Positions 10,468-23,080 are shown, counted from the first letter of the stretch. The stretch is DNA of 64,000 nt from Pilaira anomala (GCA_025716855.1 JAIXMQ010000036.1:1-64000); one strand, 5' to 3'. Translations and numbers: made by a program. Notes: a model not told the origin generated them from the sequence alone.

Positions 10468-13400
10468 ATGAGTTCTGCTTTTTATTCTTTCATTAGTTCT
10501 ATAACTAATCCAATTACTTCAAGATACGATATAAAATCACAAGTCTCTTCTTCAGGACTATGGAAAATTTATCAAGGTGAACGAAAGACGACTGGAAAGA
10601 AAGTCTCTTTATTTGTACGTAAAACAACTATCAAACCATTCTTTTTTTTTTTGTTCTTAAACAATCGATTCTTTTTTATTTATAGATATTCGAAAAAAAG
10701 ACTTTAGAAACGAATTTTAGACGTGAACGTGGTTCTTCAAGACACGATACAGATATTGTATACGAATTATTAAAGAAAGAGGTTAGATACAAAACTAAAT
10801 ACGGCAACATAGTCCTAACGAAAACAATTTCTTTTTAGGCAGGAAATTTAGCTAGACTTCGACATCCTTCTATTCTTGAAGTGGTTGAGCCCGTGAGTGA
10901 ATCACGTAGCTCCATTGCGTTTGTTACTGAACCCTTATTGGGTTGCTTGACTCACTTAGTAAAGAGTTCTGATAATTATTCTTCAGAGTCGCAAGAACCA
11001 AGCCTGGATTTGGATGAATTAGAGGTATAAATACCTCTTATCTATCAAATAGATATGTCTATATATATTTAAGAAAATTGCTCAGTAGATTCAAAAAGGT
11101 TTATTACAAGTTGGAAAAGGTCTTCAGTTCTTTAGTGATGCCAAAGTAGTTCATCACAATCTTACAACCGACGCTATTTTTGTGAATGCCAAGGTAAAAA
11201 AAAAAAAAAGCTTACAGCACAAATGAAGATAAAAGGCACGTTTAACTAACAATAAAAATAGGGTGATTGGAAGATTGGCGGGTAAAACAATTCATATAAA
11301 ACAATTGCAAAAAAAAAAAAAAAAAAAAAAATTAAGATATTTACTTTGTTTTAGGTTAGGATTCAGTGTATTTTTAAATAATGGAGATGCAAGTGAAATG
11401 GGATACGATAGCAACGATTATTTACCAGAAGCATGTCAAATCAATTTAGATTATGCTGGTGAGTTCACCTCTAATATAACAATGTAATTGGAATCAAAAA
11501 AGTTAATTTTTTATGTGTATGTAGCGCCTGAATTTGTAATTGATAATAATGTTTGCCAAGCAAATGACATGTTTTCTCTTGGCTGCTTAGCCTACGCTGT
11601 ACACAACAAAGGCACTTCCTTACTCAAGACGTTCAATAGTTTTCACACCTACGATAAACAAATAAAATCGATCAATGCGCTACCCTTCACTAACATCCCA
11701 GAACATTTAAAGCAAGTGATTCGATCATTACTTGTCAGGCATCCAAATCAACGTATGACACCTACCGAATTTCAAAACTCGAAATATTTCGATAATTTAC
11801 TCGTTTCCACCATGAAGTTTTTAGAAAGTTTTCCTGAAAAGACAAGAGAGGAAAAGGCTCAATTTATGAAGGGTCTTGCGCGTGTCTTGAGTCAATTTCC
11901 TGAACGTGTCCTGAAAAGAAAGGTATACATCTACAGAATCAAATTTATGTACGCGTTCTTAGGTTTTTATATCCGCTTATTTTTTTTATAGATTTTACCA
12001 TCACTTATGGAAGAATTAAAAGACGCTCAATTATTACCTTATACCATTCCAAACATCTTTATCATCACACAAAAATTAAGTCAACAAGAGTTTTGTGATT
12101 TAGTTTTACCTGCTTTGAAACCTGTTTTCAACGTAAGAGATCCACCACAAAACATGATTGTCTTGTTGGAAAAATTAGATTTATTGCAACAAAAGACTCC
12201 TAGAGAAACATTTCGCGATGGTGATTTTTTTTTTTATAATTAATTCATCCCTCAAAATCGAGATGTACTAACCCTCTCTCAATTTTTTTTTTATAGATGT
12301 GATGCCCCTTGTCTATGCTGCATTGGAAGCTCCTACTGCTGTTGTACAAGAAAAGGCATTACGTATCATCCCATCCTTGGCAGAATCATTAGACTATACT
12401 GCCATCAAAAGCTCATTATTTCCTAGAGTTCAAGCAGTCTTTGTACAAACCACCATTTTATCTGTAAAAGTCAGTACTTTAATTTGTTTTCATTCAATGA
12501 TTAAAGTATTGGATAAATTTACTGTACAAGAGAAACTAGTGCCTGTTTTAAAAAATATCAAGACAAAAGAACCTGCTGTCATGGTCAGTACCTTTTCATA
12601 CATACAGAAAACAGGATATTGACTTTTTTGTTGTCGTTGTTTTAGTTGGCTACATTAGCTGTATACGATGAGGTGGGAAAAGTAGCAGATAAGGAAATCA
12701 TTGCAACTGAAATTTTACCTCAATTATGGAGAATGAGTTTTGGTCCATTATTGAATTTAGAACAGGTAAAAAGTGAAATTATGCAAACAAATAATAGAAT
12801 ATTAAAAAAAAATCTATCATACCTTATTATAGTTTCAAAAATTTATGAAAACAATCCACGATTTAACTAAACGAGTAGAGGATGCACATGTAAGACACTT
12901 GAAGGAAGTTAAATCACTTGAGGAACAAACACGTAATGTGAGTATCAGTGCATCACCACAACCTGCAAATGTCACTTCTATCAATGACACTGCTGTCAGT
13001 TTCGAAAGTTTAGTAGCCGGTAAAAGTACATCAGAAAAGAGTGATGAATTATTTAGCAGTCAACCTACATCGCAACAAACTTGGACTTCTCCTATGAGTC
13101 AACCGGCAATTGTACCCACCAAAACTACATCTACCAACTGGAATTCAGCACCTTCCAATAACTGGAACTCACAACCTAAAGCATCTACTACAACTACCAG
13201 TTGGAATTCATCTCAAGCAGCAACAACAAATAACATAAATTGGAATTCTCAAAAATCAATTACACCTCAACAACAACCACAGCCAAAAAATAACTGGAGT
13301 GTACCTCTTTCACCAAGCATGAATTCACAAAAACCACCAAATAATACCAATTGGAACCCACAACAGCCTACAAATGGTTGGTCGTCTTCTATACAACAAC

Positions 13401-13651
13401 AACAACAACAAATTCCTTCTTTATCTACACCACCTTCTTTTCAAACTAATTCCATGAACCAACAACAAAATAACATCTCCAACTTTAATGCTTTAAGGAG
13501 TATACCTGTATCCTCACAACCTAGTAATATGATACCATTATCTTCTGGTATGGGATTACTACAACCCATCTCTTCAAACTCACAATCAAAAAATAATACA
13601 CCTCAACCTACAAAAATTGTAAATCTTCATGCTTTCGATCCACTAGGTTAA
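10468..13651 (+). CDS. SCYL2: SCYL2-type (Scy1-like) pseudokinase
   Basis: Eleven exons sum to 836 codons. The N-terminal kinase-like domain (exons 1-7) lacks key catalytic residues: the HRD-like site reads VVHHNLTTDAIFVN and the DFG site reads GLG (KIGGLGFSV), while the APE motif (DYAAPEF) is kept. A HEAT-repeat region follows (RVLSQFPERVLKRKILPSL, then VMPLVYAALEAPTAVVQEKA). The last exon (12833-13651) encodes a low-complexity tail with repeated Asn-Trp-Asn motifs and Gln runs. SCYL2/CVAK104 and yeast Scy1 bind clathrin and act in trafficking between the trans-Golgi network and endosomes. The tail resembles the disordered adaptor-binding tails of this family by position only. Exon 5 is just 20 nt. 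Confidence 0.92.
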
Positions 13652-13911
13652 AAAAGTAAATTAATAAAAATCAACCAAGAAATGTATTTTTTTTCTTGAT
13701 GCCTTCGTATCCAACAATTAAAAAAAATCCAGGAACTTTTATTACGACGCACGTTAACTGATTTCACAATCTTATTTTATTATTTGATGTTGGTTTTTCA
13801 CCAGTAATCATATTTGAGTAGTCAATTGTAACTGCAAATATATTTTTTTGGGGGAATATTTAATAATGATAAAAAAAAAGGTATAATTTTTTTTTGTGTA
13901 AACTCTCTCTT

Positions 13912-13942
<31 letters not shown>

Positions 13943-13953
13943 CCTTAATGATA
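13652..13953. other. Convergent 3' spacer, SCYL2 / SSH4-like
   Basis: About 300 bp between two stop codons. It contains T-rich tracts and a CT run (about 13904-13940), and no gene. Confidence 0.5.
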
Positions 13954-15367
13954 TTAAACTATAGACCTGCCACTTTGATTCCTATCATCATTATTACCTC
14001 TTAAAAAAGCAGGTAATCTAACATAGGAAGAATAAGAAGGTGGTGAATAAGTAGGAAAGCCTTCTCTTCTTCTTTGATTTGGTATAGGCATGGATTGATT
14101 TGGTACAACATGTTGTATTAGAGGCCTATTATCATCATCATCATCTTCTTCTTCATCAGAAACTGGTTCAACAATAGAGGGTATATTAATATGAGTTGAT
14201 CCATAATGACTCATCGCAGGCGATAATAAATGACTAGTCTCTCCCGTCCTTCCTCTTTCCAATAATAAGGATCCAGCCTCATAACCATAAGCAGGTGGAG
14301 GTGCTAACGTGCCTTGAACTGGTGCTAATCCCCATTTCTTTACATTGGCTTCTACAAACACAAAACCTATGCAATATGATGTTAATATATATATATATAT
14401 TGATGTAAGCATATATATATATATATATATTTACCCATTTGACCCAAGTTGACATGCACTTGACATGGCCCATTGGCTCCAATTGTAGGAAATAAATTAT
14501 ATCTTAACCCAAAGCACGCTTCATCCAATTTCCTTCCATTTCGTGTAAAAAAGATGGTACCTGTACGATGACGATACCCTACTCCGATCACATCTCCTTC
14601 TTCATATGTGAATCCATAAGGTCTACCATGAAAAGGATTATTAAAATGTTTATTTCCCGTATTACTAAAGTATCCAACTGAATGTCTATTCCAGCCTATT
14701 TAAAATATACAAATTTAGTTTAGGCTACATGTTTATAATTCTAATAAAAAAAAATTTTTACCAGGTAATCTCCAATAAGGATATGGTTTTGTTGCAACAC
14801 CAACAGAAACTGTGGTTGTAGTTGGCTTTTCAAACATTTTTGCTTCCCAATAATAAACTTCTTGGTTTCTGGGTAAAGGTAAATTGGTTTGAACACAACT
14901 TTCCCCTGCCATAAACTGTATCTCTGTTCTAGCCGATACAAAACTTTGTGTTTCCATATCCCATTCAAACTCAAATGCTGCTACTCCCTTTTCTTGAATA
15001 CTGACATATTGTGATAAAGTGATATCTGTCGGTACACTTTCTGGGGGATGTCTTATTTGAAAAGCTTTTTTTTTTTTATATATATTTTATTTTATGATGA
15101 GTCTCTCTTTTTTTTTCTTGTATAGTTACATCATACTTTTTTTTTATTACCTTTGGCTTGTTCATAACTAAGTCGAGCATCTGGAGAAAGACTTGCCATC
15201 ATGGCAGGTGTTTCAACAATAGAATCTTCATATATTGAATCGTCTCCACCATAAAATAATCGGTCTCCGCTTGCTTTTGTAAAGCATAATAATACCACAA
15301 TAACAAAAAGGAAAACGACTACTCCTACAAGTAATATCCAAGTATAACTGGAATGCTCCTCATCCAT
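13954..15367 (-). CDS. SSH4: SSH4/EAR1-type SPRY protein, probable Rsp5/NEDD4 ligase adaptor
   Basis: Four exons sum to 402 codons. A short lumenal N-terminus is followed by one transmembrane helix (about residues 9-29, WILLVGVVVFLFVIVVLLCF). Next is the block HPPESVPTDITLSQYVSIQE that typifies Ssh4/Ear1, and then a SPRY domain (YWEAKMFEKPTTTTVSVGVA, GWNRHSVGYFSNTG, GTIFFTRNGRKLDEA). The cytosolic tail has two PPxY motifs, PPAY and PPSY, which are WW-domain ligands of Rsp5/NEDD4 ligases. Yeast homologues sort cargo into multivesicular bodies by bringing Rsp5 to endosomes. Exon 1 must run through an A9 stretch to the donor at 15135-15136 to keep frame; the earlier GTAATA donor would break it by one base. 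Confidence 0.85.
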
Positions 15368-15464
15368 TATGTTTTAAAAGTATATGTATGTAAAAATAAG
15401 GGAAATAGAAGAAAGAGAAAATTTTTATTTCTTAGGTATTTTTTTTTCTTTTTTCTTTTTTTTT

Positions 15465-16867
15465 CTAGTGTAACAAGGAATCTACATGATTAACAGCTTC
15501 TTGTGGTTTATCTTTATAATATACAAAATGCCCTTGTAAACTTGCAGTACTAATATCTCTTCCTCTTGTCTTTTCAACAAATTCATCAGCTAATTTCTCA
15601 TTATCATAGAATCGAAGGAACATTTTCTTGATTTGGTAATCAGTTGCATTACCAAGATATTCTTTTAAATCAACTCTACCAGGTCGAATTAATGCTGGAT
15701 CTAATTTCTCTACATGGTTTGTTGTTAAAAAGATAATTCTTTCTTCTGCTGATGCAACGCCATCTAATGAATTTAATAATCCACTAAATGTAATCATAGA
15801 TTGGTATCCTTGGTTATCTGATTGACTTCTCTTTGTAAATGCTGCATCAATATCTTCTAAAAGCATAATACTACGTTCAGGTACGTTACTCAATAAATGA
15901 TTTAATCGATCATCTGTAAGTCCTCTTTCCGATAGATTAAGAATACAAATGTTATATTCCAATTCACCCTATTTTGTTTAAAAGAATTAAACTTAGTTTT
16001 TTTCTTCTCATTATACATATATATATATATATACATATATATCTTTACCGCTAATGCTTGAATAAAACTACTTTTGCCTGATCCAGGGGGTCCATACAAG
16101 AGATAACCTCTTCTATATGGAATACCTCTTTCATTATACCATTTACCATTTCCAATAAATGTCTTTACATCATTCACAATACGATCCTTTACTCCTCTAT
16201 CCAAAATAACCGAATCCAATAATCTTCTCTTTCTAGGCATACCAAATGGTCTCCATTCAGGTCCATAGGATGTATACAATACAGTTTTACCCTCTTGTTT
16301 CTTGAGTGCCATATCCTGTGCCTCATGTAAAAGTTGTTTAAAAACTTCTCTATCTCTACTCAAAGTTGTAATCGTGATGGTCTCCCAAGGTGAACCTGTT
16401 GTCAAATCCATCATTTTACCGTCACGTTGTCTTTGAACTTGCATCCAGATATTTCTATATTTAAAATAATGTGTACCGGGTCCAGGTACAAGTCCAAAGT
16501 TTGTACTGACACTTCCATTATCATGTTGTTTAAAGGAGGTTTCTACTGCTAAATGGTTGACTTGTCTCTTGGGTGCATTATGTGACATCCATTGTAAAAA
16601 CCACAAGTAAGACTTGTCTTTACTAGGAATCTCCAAGGTTACCAGTAGCTTTCTTCTTAACGCACTGGCTCCAACTGTCGTACCTTTTTTAAAAAGTGAA
16701 AGTGCTGCTCCTACACCTATTAACCCGAAACCAGCGGAAAATAATGGGTTAGAGGTGACTGTACTGAATAATCCTTGCTTTTCAGGTGTTGTCTCTAAAA
16801 TAGCTGTATCATTTCCTGTTGTATCGCTTATATTGGGTTGTTGTGTCAAACTTCCTAACAAGGCCAT
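15465..16867 (-). CDS. BCS1: BCS1, mitochondrial AAA ATPase of complex III assembly
   Basis: Two exons (16049-16867, 15465-15968) give 440 codons, the usual BCS1 length. BCS1 moves the folded Rieske iron-sulfur protein across the inner mitochondrial membrane into complex III. The N-terminus carries a hydrophobic segment ([20 protein letters not shown]) followed by the basic stretch that serves as internal targeting signal. The BCS1-specific domain ([36 protein letters not shown]) precedes the AAA domain with Walker [10 protein letters not shown], Walker [12 protein letters not shown], the pair [10 protein letters not shown] and [12 protein letters not shown], and the Arg finger region RPGRVD. 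The stop at 15465 leaves only about 100 bp to the SSH4-like start. Confidence 0.97.
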
Positions 16868-18511
16868 TTTATAAAATATATTAGGAAAAAAGAAAAAAGT
16901 GCAAGGGGCGAGTTAATTAGGTACGGTATCATCCATTGTGACAGTCACTGCATCTTCGGCACTTGAACGCAACTTCAAGGACGTGAAAACGATTACTGTT
17001 TTCGGGATTGTTCTAGAAAAGTTTCGAATTTGCTTTCACTCAAGAAAAAAAAAAAGGCATTAGAAATGTCTTATAACATATCATGTTGCTATGGAACACA
17101 AGACTTTTACTTTTTATAATAAATTTTCAGATCAAGTCGGGAAATCAGATAATTTTCTCTATAATCGACAAAATCTTTTGTGTATCATGAAAATTAAAGA
17201 TAACGAAGAGTTATCTTATTTAAATATATAAGAGAAATATAAATACATGAAATGCTTACATACTGCTTAGATATGGAAACACTCGACTCTTTTGAGTTTA
17301 AGCGGCTATAAAGTGACTTTGCTACTTAAGCAATGAAAGAGAAAGGGGCAGTCATTTAATGACGAGCGCTACGTTTTTTTATCCATCAATAAACACTAAT
17401 AAATAGTTGTATCAACCACTTTTATTTATCTGGTAACGACACTCTCACATGAGTCATATATTACTAAGATCAAAAAAAGTGGTTCTAGACCTGTAAACAT
17501 TTACCTAGTAAAGTATATACAAAACACTTACGAAAATAAAAGTCAAAAGTTTTATGTTCAAAGCGTTTTAAACTTATTCACGAGAAGCAATATAAGTTTC
17601 TGCCATTTATAAAAGTTCTCGCTGCTACTAACTAAATCATGTTATATAAGCTTAAATAGATTATCTTTTCTTTCCAACTACAGAAACTATTTATAAAATG
17701 ATTTTTTTTTTAGTTCTATTATACATGCAGTACAGAGAGCAAGTCTAATTAACTGTGTGAGAAAGTAGAAAACCCCCCGATTAATTTATTTGTGGCGCAC
17801 AGATACAAAAAGTGCTTTCTGATCGAGTAAATATTTTTTTTTTTGTGATTTATATCTAGGTATGACTCGAAATGCCAAATAGGTATATTTTTTTTTCGAT
17901 AGAAAAGTAATAATATACTTTTTTATTAGAAGCTTCTAATAAATTCTTTTTTAGTATGAATGTATTGCTTGTACTAGTCTTAGGTGACCATATGGTCTTG
18001 GAATGTACATTTTTTTAAGGTATCACAAGTCTTTATAGATGAAGTCGGAGAACTCTTTTTAAAATTCAACTTTAAAAATGAACCATTGTGTTGGTTCCTG
18101 TAACTAGAATGCGTAAAATGGAAAAAAAGCAGCATTTATTTTGTTCTACCTTTTCTACTTTTATATATAATTTTTTCTTTTTTTTTTTCCCAATTTTAGA
18201 AGTGAAATAATCTAGAATAGAAAAAATATTTGCCCTTTTAATAAGAAAAATTGTTTGTTATATCTCATAAACAGTAAAAAGGTAAAAAAAAAAAAAAAAA
18301 AAGAAAAAGTCTTACTAAACTGTCACCGTCAGATTTTATTATTTTGTAACAAATCTAGTAAAGAAGGACATGGTATCCCCCCATTTAATCGATGTAATAC
18401 ATCTGAGATGCATTTTTTCATTTCCGGTTTGTACGTTTCATTTTATTTTTATTATAATAAATAGTGGTACTTTGCCTGTCATACAAAAATAATAATAATA
18501 ATAATAATAAT
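16868..18511. other. 1.6 kb AT-rich spacer, BCS1 promoter side
   Basis: No gene is supported on either strand. The first 150 bp next to BCS1 are its likely promoter. The remainder is AT-rich with poly-A/T runs (for example 18283-18301) and a TAA/AAT trinucleotide run at 18488-18510 beside the zinc-finger gene stop. No transfer RNA or conserved motif was recognised. Confidence 0.5.
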
Positions 18512-19323
18512 TCAAATGTGTAAGAAACTAAATTCATCAAACTGTGTAAATAATGAACTCAAATCATTTGTATATGTCATAGTCCTTTCAGCTGAGCTAT
18601 CAACTTGTGTATTGTACATTGTTGGTGAACGATACTGATAAGGTGAAACATACTTGTCACTTTGTTCAAAATACGTATTTAGTTCTTGCTGTTCTGCTGT
18701 CAAAATAGGCGGTAACAATAGATAATGAGCAGAAGATAAAGATACTTGGGGTGTTACTGCTGGTTTGTATTCGATATTCATAGGTTTCATTAATGAACTA
18801 TATTCGGGCTCTTTTTCATCATACTGCTGGGTTTTGCCCTCATTTTTTTGGATCAATCTACGGACACATCGAATTCTATCTTGAGAAGAAAGCTTTTTGC
18901 TATTCGTATTGGGCGTTTTTTGATGTACTTTAAAGTGTCTTCTTAAATTTGAAACCACAGAGAATCTTCTACCACAGTTTGGACTAGTTATTAAAAAAAA
19001 AAAAAAAAGTTAGAAATCAAGATTTTAAGAAAAAAAAAAAAAGTTAAAGCATACCTTAAGCATTGGAATGGTTTCTCGCGTGTATGGGTATAAATATGTG
19101 TTTCTAAAGCGCTAGGACGATTAAATAGCTTAGAACAATACTGACACGTATATTCTTTCTTCTCTTTAAAATTCTTGGTTAATTCAGGTAATAAAGGAGG
19201 ATCAGTAGTAGTAGATTCAGAAATAGAAGAGGAAGAACTACTGGGAGACACAGCTAGACTAGGTACAGCTGAGCTATAGGACTCGGTTGGAGAACAAGAC
19301 AAGTTTTGGTTGTTATATGTCAT
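18512..19323 (-). CDS. Two-finger C2H2 zinc-finger transcription factor
   Basis: Two exons (19055-19323, 18512-18983) give 246 codons. A Ser/Thr-rich N-terminus is followed by finger 1, YTCQYCSKLFNRPSALETHI-YTH (Cx2C...Hx3H), the TGEKP-like linker TREKP, and finger 2, FQCLSPNCGRRFSVVSNLRR-HFKVH (Cx4C...Hx3H), which is completed across the intron. The C-terminal half (Tyr, Ser, Pro and Gln-rich; LFTQFDEFSFLHI at the end) has acidic and aromatic residues of the kind seen in activation regions. It is probably a sequence-specific DNA-binding regulator of the nucleus. Target genes cannot be inferred, and similar two-finger proteins are numerous in Mucorales, so no symbol is given. Confidence 0.85.
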
Positions 19324-19395
19324 GATAGAATTGGTATATATATATATATATAAATGTGATATAAAGATTAAATAAAAAAAAAAGTGATATAAAGA

Positions 19396-19433
<38 letters not shown>

Positions 19434-21315
19434 CGTTTTATATCTTTATACTTGTGTAGCATGAATCAGATGATTCCGTTACCTATCCCTTTCAAATAAA
19501 TGTCAACTTAAATTAGCTCTTTTGTTTTTTGTAGAAAAAACATAATGAAATAACTATAATGGACAGGGAGAAAAATAAGCTTTTCAAACGAGATACTTTT
19601 TCTTTTTTTAGAAGCATATATTATACAAGTTTTTTTTTTCTTTTTTTTTCTTTTTTTTAAGCTTGTCTTTGCTTTCTTTTTACCAATGCAAAAAGGTACA
19701 GGTCAACTTCAAAACCAAAAAAATCGATCTTCTTTTTCAAAAAAAAAAAAAAAAAAAGCGCTACCCTAACGATAATTATATATTTCTTAGGAATTCGATT
19801 TGGAAATTCAATGTTAATCTTTCTTTTTCTTTTTGTGTATTAGGAATAAGAGGTTAAAAAAACAATTTCGGTTTTAACCCTAAAACGTATTGGTAAAGAT
19901 CAGAATATTTTTTCTTTTTAAAACCTAAAAATGTCAGATTATATTCTTCACGTGTTTTTTTTTCATTAAACGCTTTAATATATAAATCAATTAATATGCA
20001 AGGATTTATCTTTACTACACCAATTACCTTGCTTCTTTATCAAGGTATTCAATTCTCATCAGAACAATCGTTTTTTATACTACTTGTACTCCAAGAAAAA
20101 AGTTTCCTTTCTAAACAGTAGTTTATCATCTTACATTTTTTGAAAGGAGTTATACGCACAATGAATAATATTCCTTTTTTTTTTTTGACATTCGACAATT
20201 TCTTTGTTTGTTTATAATGAGTACAAAAAAAAAAAAAAAAAAAAATTGCTTTTTTGATGGGAAGCATAAAACAAATTTGTGCACAACCGCATTGTTATAC
20301 AAACCTTTCTTCTGCAAGATCTAATTGGGAATTATACGACAGTTTCATCCATCTCTTTTTCGGTAAAAGCCTCGTATTCGCTGTCATTATTTTGTCATTA
20401 TTAGATTACTATCATCATCTGTCACGTTCTTGTAAAAAAAAATTTTTTTATTTTCTTTTTGTACTGACATATATTTTATTTATGCATAATATTTGTCATG
20501 ATTGTAAAGATATTCTCAAATATAACTAGTAGAGTTGATTTGTTCTGTAAGGCAATATATAAAAATGATCGGATAAAGTATATAGCTCATTTCGGACCGA
20601 TATTAGCTGAAGAGAGAAAAAAAAAAAAAAAGGTGCTTCCATATGCATTGATTGGTTTTATTTTATTACTCATCTAGATTACCCTCTCTCTCTCCTTCTT
20701 TTTTATCTATTATAAGCGTTTCTTCTCTCAAATATTCTGAATTGGTAATGTATCTTTCCTTTCATGGGACACAATAGCGGTATACCAACAACAGTAATAT
20801 CTTAAACTTGATCTCCGAAAGTCAACTTTTCATCGTTCAGCCTAGACACAAACGCGTGTTATTAATCACTTTTTTTTTTCTTTTGATTGTGTAAAATATA
20901 GCATTAGTTCAAAGGAAGATTTTTTTTATCCTATAATGATTTGGGTATAGTGAACTTTGCTTGAAATTTCAATATATTTTTTACAAAAAAAAAAAAGTAT
21001 AGAACAATCTTATTCGTGTTTGTTTATCGAAACCATAAAACTGGTTTATCATAAACACAAAGCTTAAACCTAATTAGCATTTGTTTTCTTTCTTACGTAT
21101 ACTTTAGGACTTGTACAAGCCGTTATGCTTAAGCGTGTGAGTTTATAACTAAAACTCTATCAGAATACAGTAACTCTGAGGAACTCAAAAGTGTCATATG
21201 TTTATTGTTTACAATTTTTTTTCTAGATCGTTATCTCTTCTTTTTTAAGAAAAAAAAAGTTTTGTAAGCTTAGTTGAATTAAAACGGGAAAGTCCTTTCA
21301 ATATTTATCCGCTAT

Positions 21316-21350
<35 letters not shown>

Positions 21351-21487
21351 AAGGAAAAAAGTCTCTCATTTCTATTAACAAAGTTTTAAACAATGAAGAG
21401 ATTTTAACCTTTATTTAATAAATGTTTAAGCAAAACACTTGTAAGAAAAGTCCAAGAATTGACACCTTTCATAGATATAAATAAAAA

Positions 21488-21619
21488 CCAAAAAAAACCA
21501 AAAAAAAAACCAAAAAAAACCAAAAAAAAACCAAAAAAAATCTAAAAGAAATCTTAAAGCAATCTAAAAGCAATCTTAAAGCAATCTAAAAGCAATCTTA
21601 AAGCAATCTAAAAGCAATG
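21488..21619. repeat. Compound minisatellite: CCA(n) units then 11-bp units
   Basis: Positions 21488-21540 are about six units of CC followed by 7-9 A. They pass directly into seven 11-bp units (21541-21619) that alternate between TCTAAAAGCAA and TCTTAAAGCAA, so the true period is 22 bp. The first unit is TCTAAAAGAAA. Confidence 0.9.
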
Positions 21620-22088
21620 CAATCCAGAATAAAAGAAAAATGTATCACCTAGATAGCGTAGATACTGTAAACTCTCACTAAAGCCCTAATTTCTTCAAAC
21701 GTTCTATCTCACAACTCTATCGCATATAAATTTACTTACTTAGTAATTCCAAACAATGACAGTACAAGAGAAAAAAATATTTTTTTTTTTAAGAAATAAG
21801 CAGAGCTTGACTATTTATTCTAATTTAATGATATTTTATCATGTCCACTTCAATAAATATTGCTTACTTGGTTCAAATATCTCTTTTTTAGAATCATACA
21901 CACGCGCTACAATTTTCAGTACAATACATGCTAAAAAATATGTTGCAGTCCTTCTATTACAAATAATAATAACTTTAAAAATCCATAACAACGAATACCT
22001 ACACGATACAATAGAATATGTTGATCGAAAAGCACTGAATCTAATCCATGAACATGTGGCTGAAATAATAATCTTCGTCAAGGAATAA

Positions 22089-22090
<2 letters not shown>

Positions 22091-22161
<71 letters not shown>
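22091..22161. repeat. A71 homopolymer
   Basis: An unbroken run of about 71 adenines, the longest homopolymer in the window. It starts 2 bp after the stop of a 110-codon open frame (21756-22088) for which I have no protein evidence. Confidence 0.95.
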
Positions 22162-22164
<3 letters not shown>

Positions 22165-22300
22165 TCCCAAATCCATAGTTAATATTTTTTTCCTTATCAA
22201 TTAAATCATTTCCTTATCAATTGAATCATTTACAATTGTATGGTTTTCTTTTTTGAATGTATACAAAGATTCACCATTTTTCTAACCAAAATGTCATCAA

Positions 22301-22440
22301 GACTATTCTCAAGTAGGAATTTTTTTTTTTTGCTCTGGCCTGGACTGAGTTAAAAAAATTGCTGAGTTGCCTAAAAAAAAGGGCATTTGTGGGATAAAAA
22401 ACCCAGGGAACTCAACAAAAAATCCTACTTGAGAATAGCC
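22301..22440. mobile_element. MITE-like 140-bp inverted-repeat element
   Basis: The ends are 18-bp terminal inverted repeats matching at 17 positions: GACTATTCTCAAGTAGGA at 22301-22318 and, on the other strand, GGCTATTCTCAAGTAGGA at 22440-22423. Each is followed inwards by a T-run and a related TGAGTT-containing segment, so most of the element could fold back on itself. There is no coding capacity. No clear target-site duplication is visible, and I saw no second copy in the window. Size and structure fit a miniature inverted-repeat transposable element, but the family is unknown. Confidence 0.6.
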
Positions 22441-23037
22441 TAAAAAGAAAGAAAAAGAGATAAGTAGCTGCAGTAGAACAAAAGGGCCGATATCATTTAT
22501 TTATCTCGATTATATATTTTAAAAGCCAATAGTCGTTGTTCAAATGTCATTAAAATTATACCTAATTTCTTACAGGTTAACTTTCACTTCTCTACGTTAG
22601 TAAGCCATTTTATTTTAAAAGCCCTTGAAACGTATCTTCTAAGCTTACAGGCTGAAAGAAGGGGGGTAAATGATATAATCTTAAAAAAAAAGGGGGAGAT
22701 TCTAAATTTATTGACAAAGGGTACTAACGTACTACTATTTATTATATATATTTTTTTATATAAAAGATATATGTATAACCTTTCGTCATTTAACAACAAC
22801 AAAGAAAGACTTGCATTAAAGCTAAAAAAACATCGTTACACGCCTTAAAAAAAAAAGATCCTCGTTTGCGAAGACTATATTAATAATTGACACGAAAAAA
22901 AAATTATTCTTTATTCCCGCGGGAAAAACTACTTATCTACCAAAGTTTACAAAAAAAAAAAAAAAACTTTTGACTTTGTACTTTACATATGATGTATATC
23001 TATGAAAACAGACGTATAGTAGAAGTTATAAATGCAC

Positions 23038-23039
<2 letters not shown>

Positions 23040-23078
<39 letters not shown>
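23040..23078. repeat. (GA)n microsatellite
   Basis: About 19 GA units, some 560 bp upstream of the RTG2 start. Confidence 0.95.

Positions 23079-23080
<2 letters not shown>

Noticed and set aside
21839..22081. Minus-strand open frame of 80 codons in the gene desert
   Set aside because: It overlaps an equally long plus-strand frame in AT-rich DNA and shows no family motif; both cannot be supported.
22192..22231. Duplicated 20-mer TTCCTTATCAATTRAATCAT as a possible regulatory repeat
   Set aside because: Only two copies in AT-rich DNA and no gene close by; too weak to interpret.
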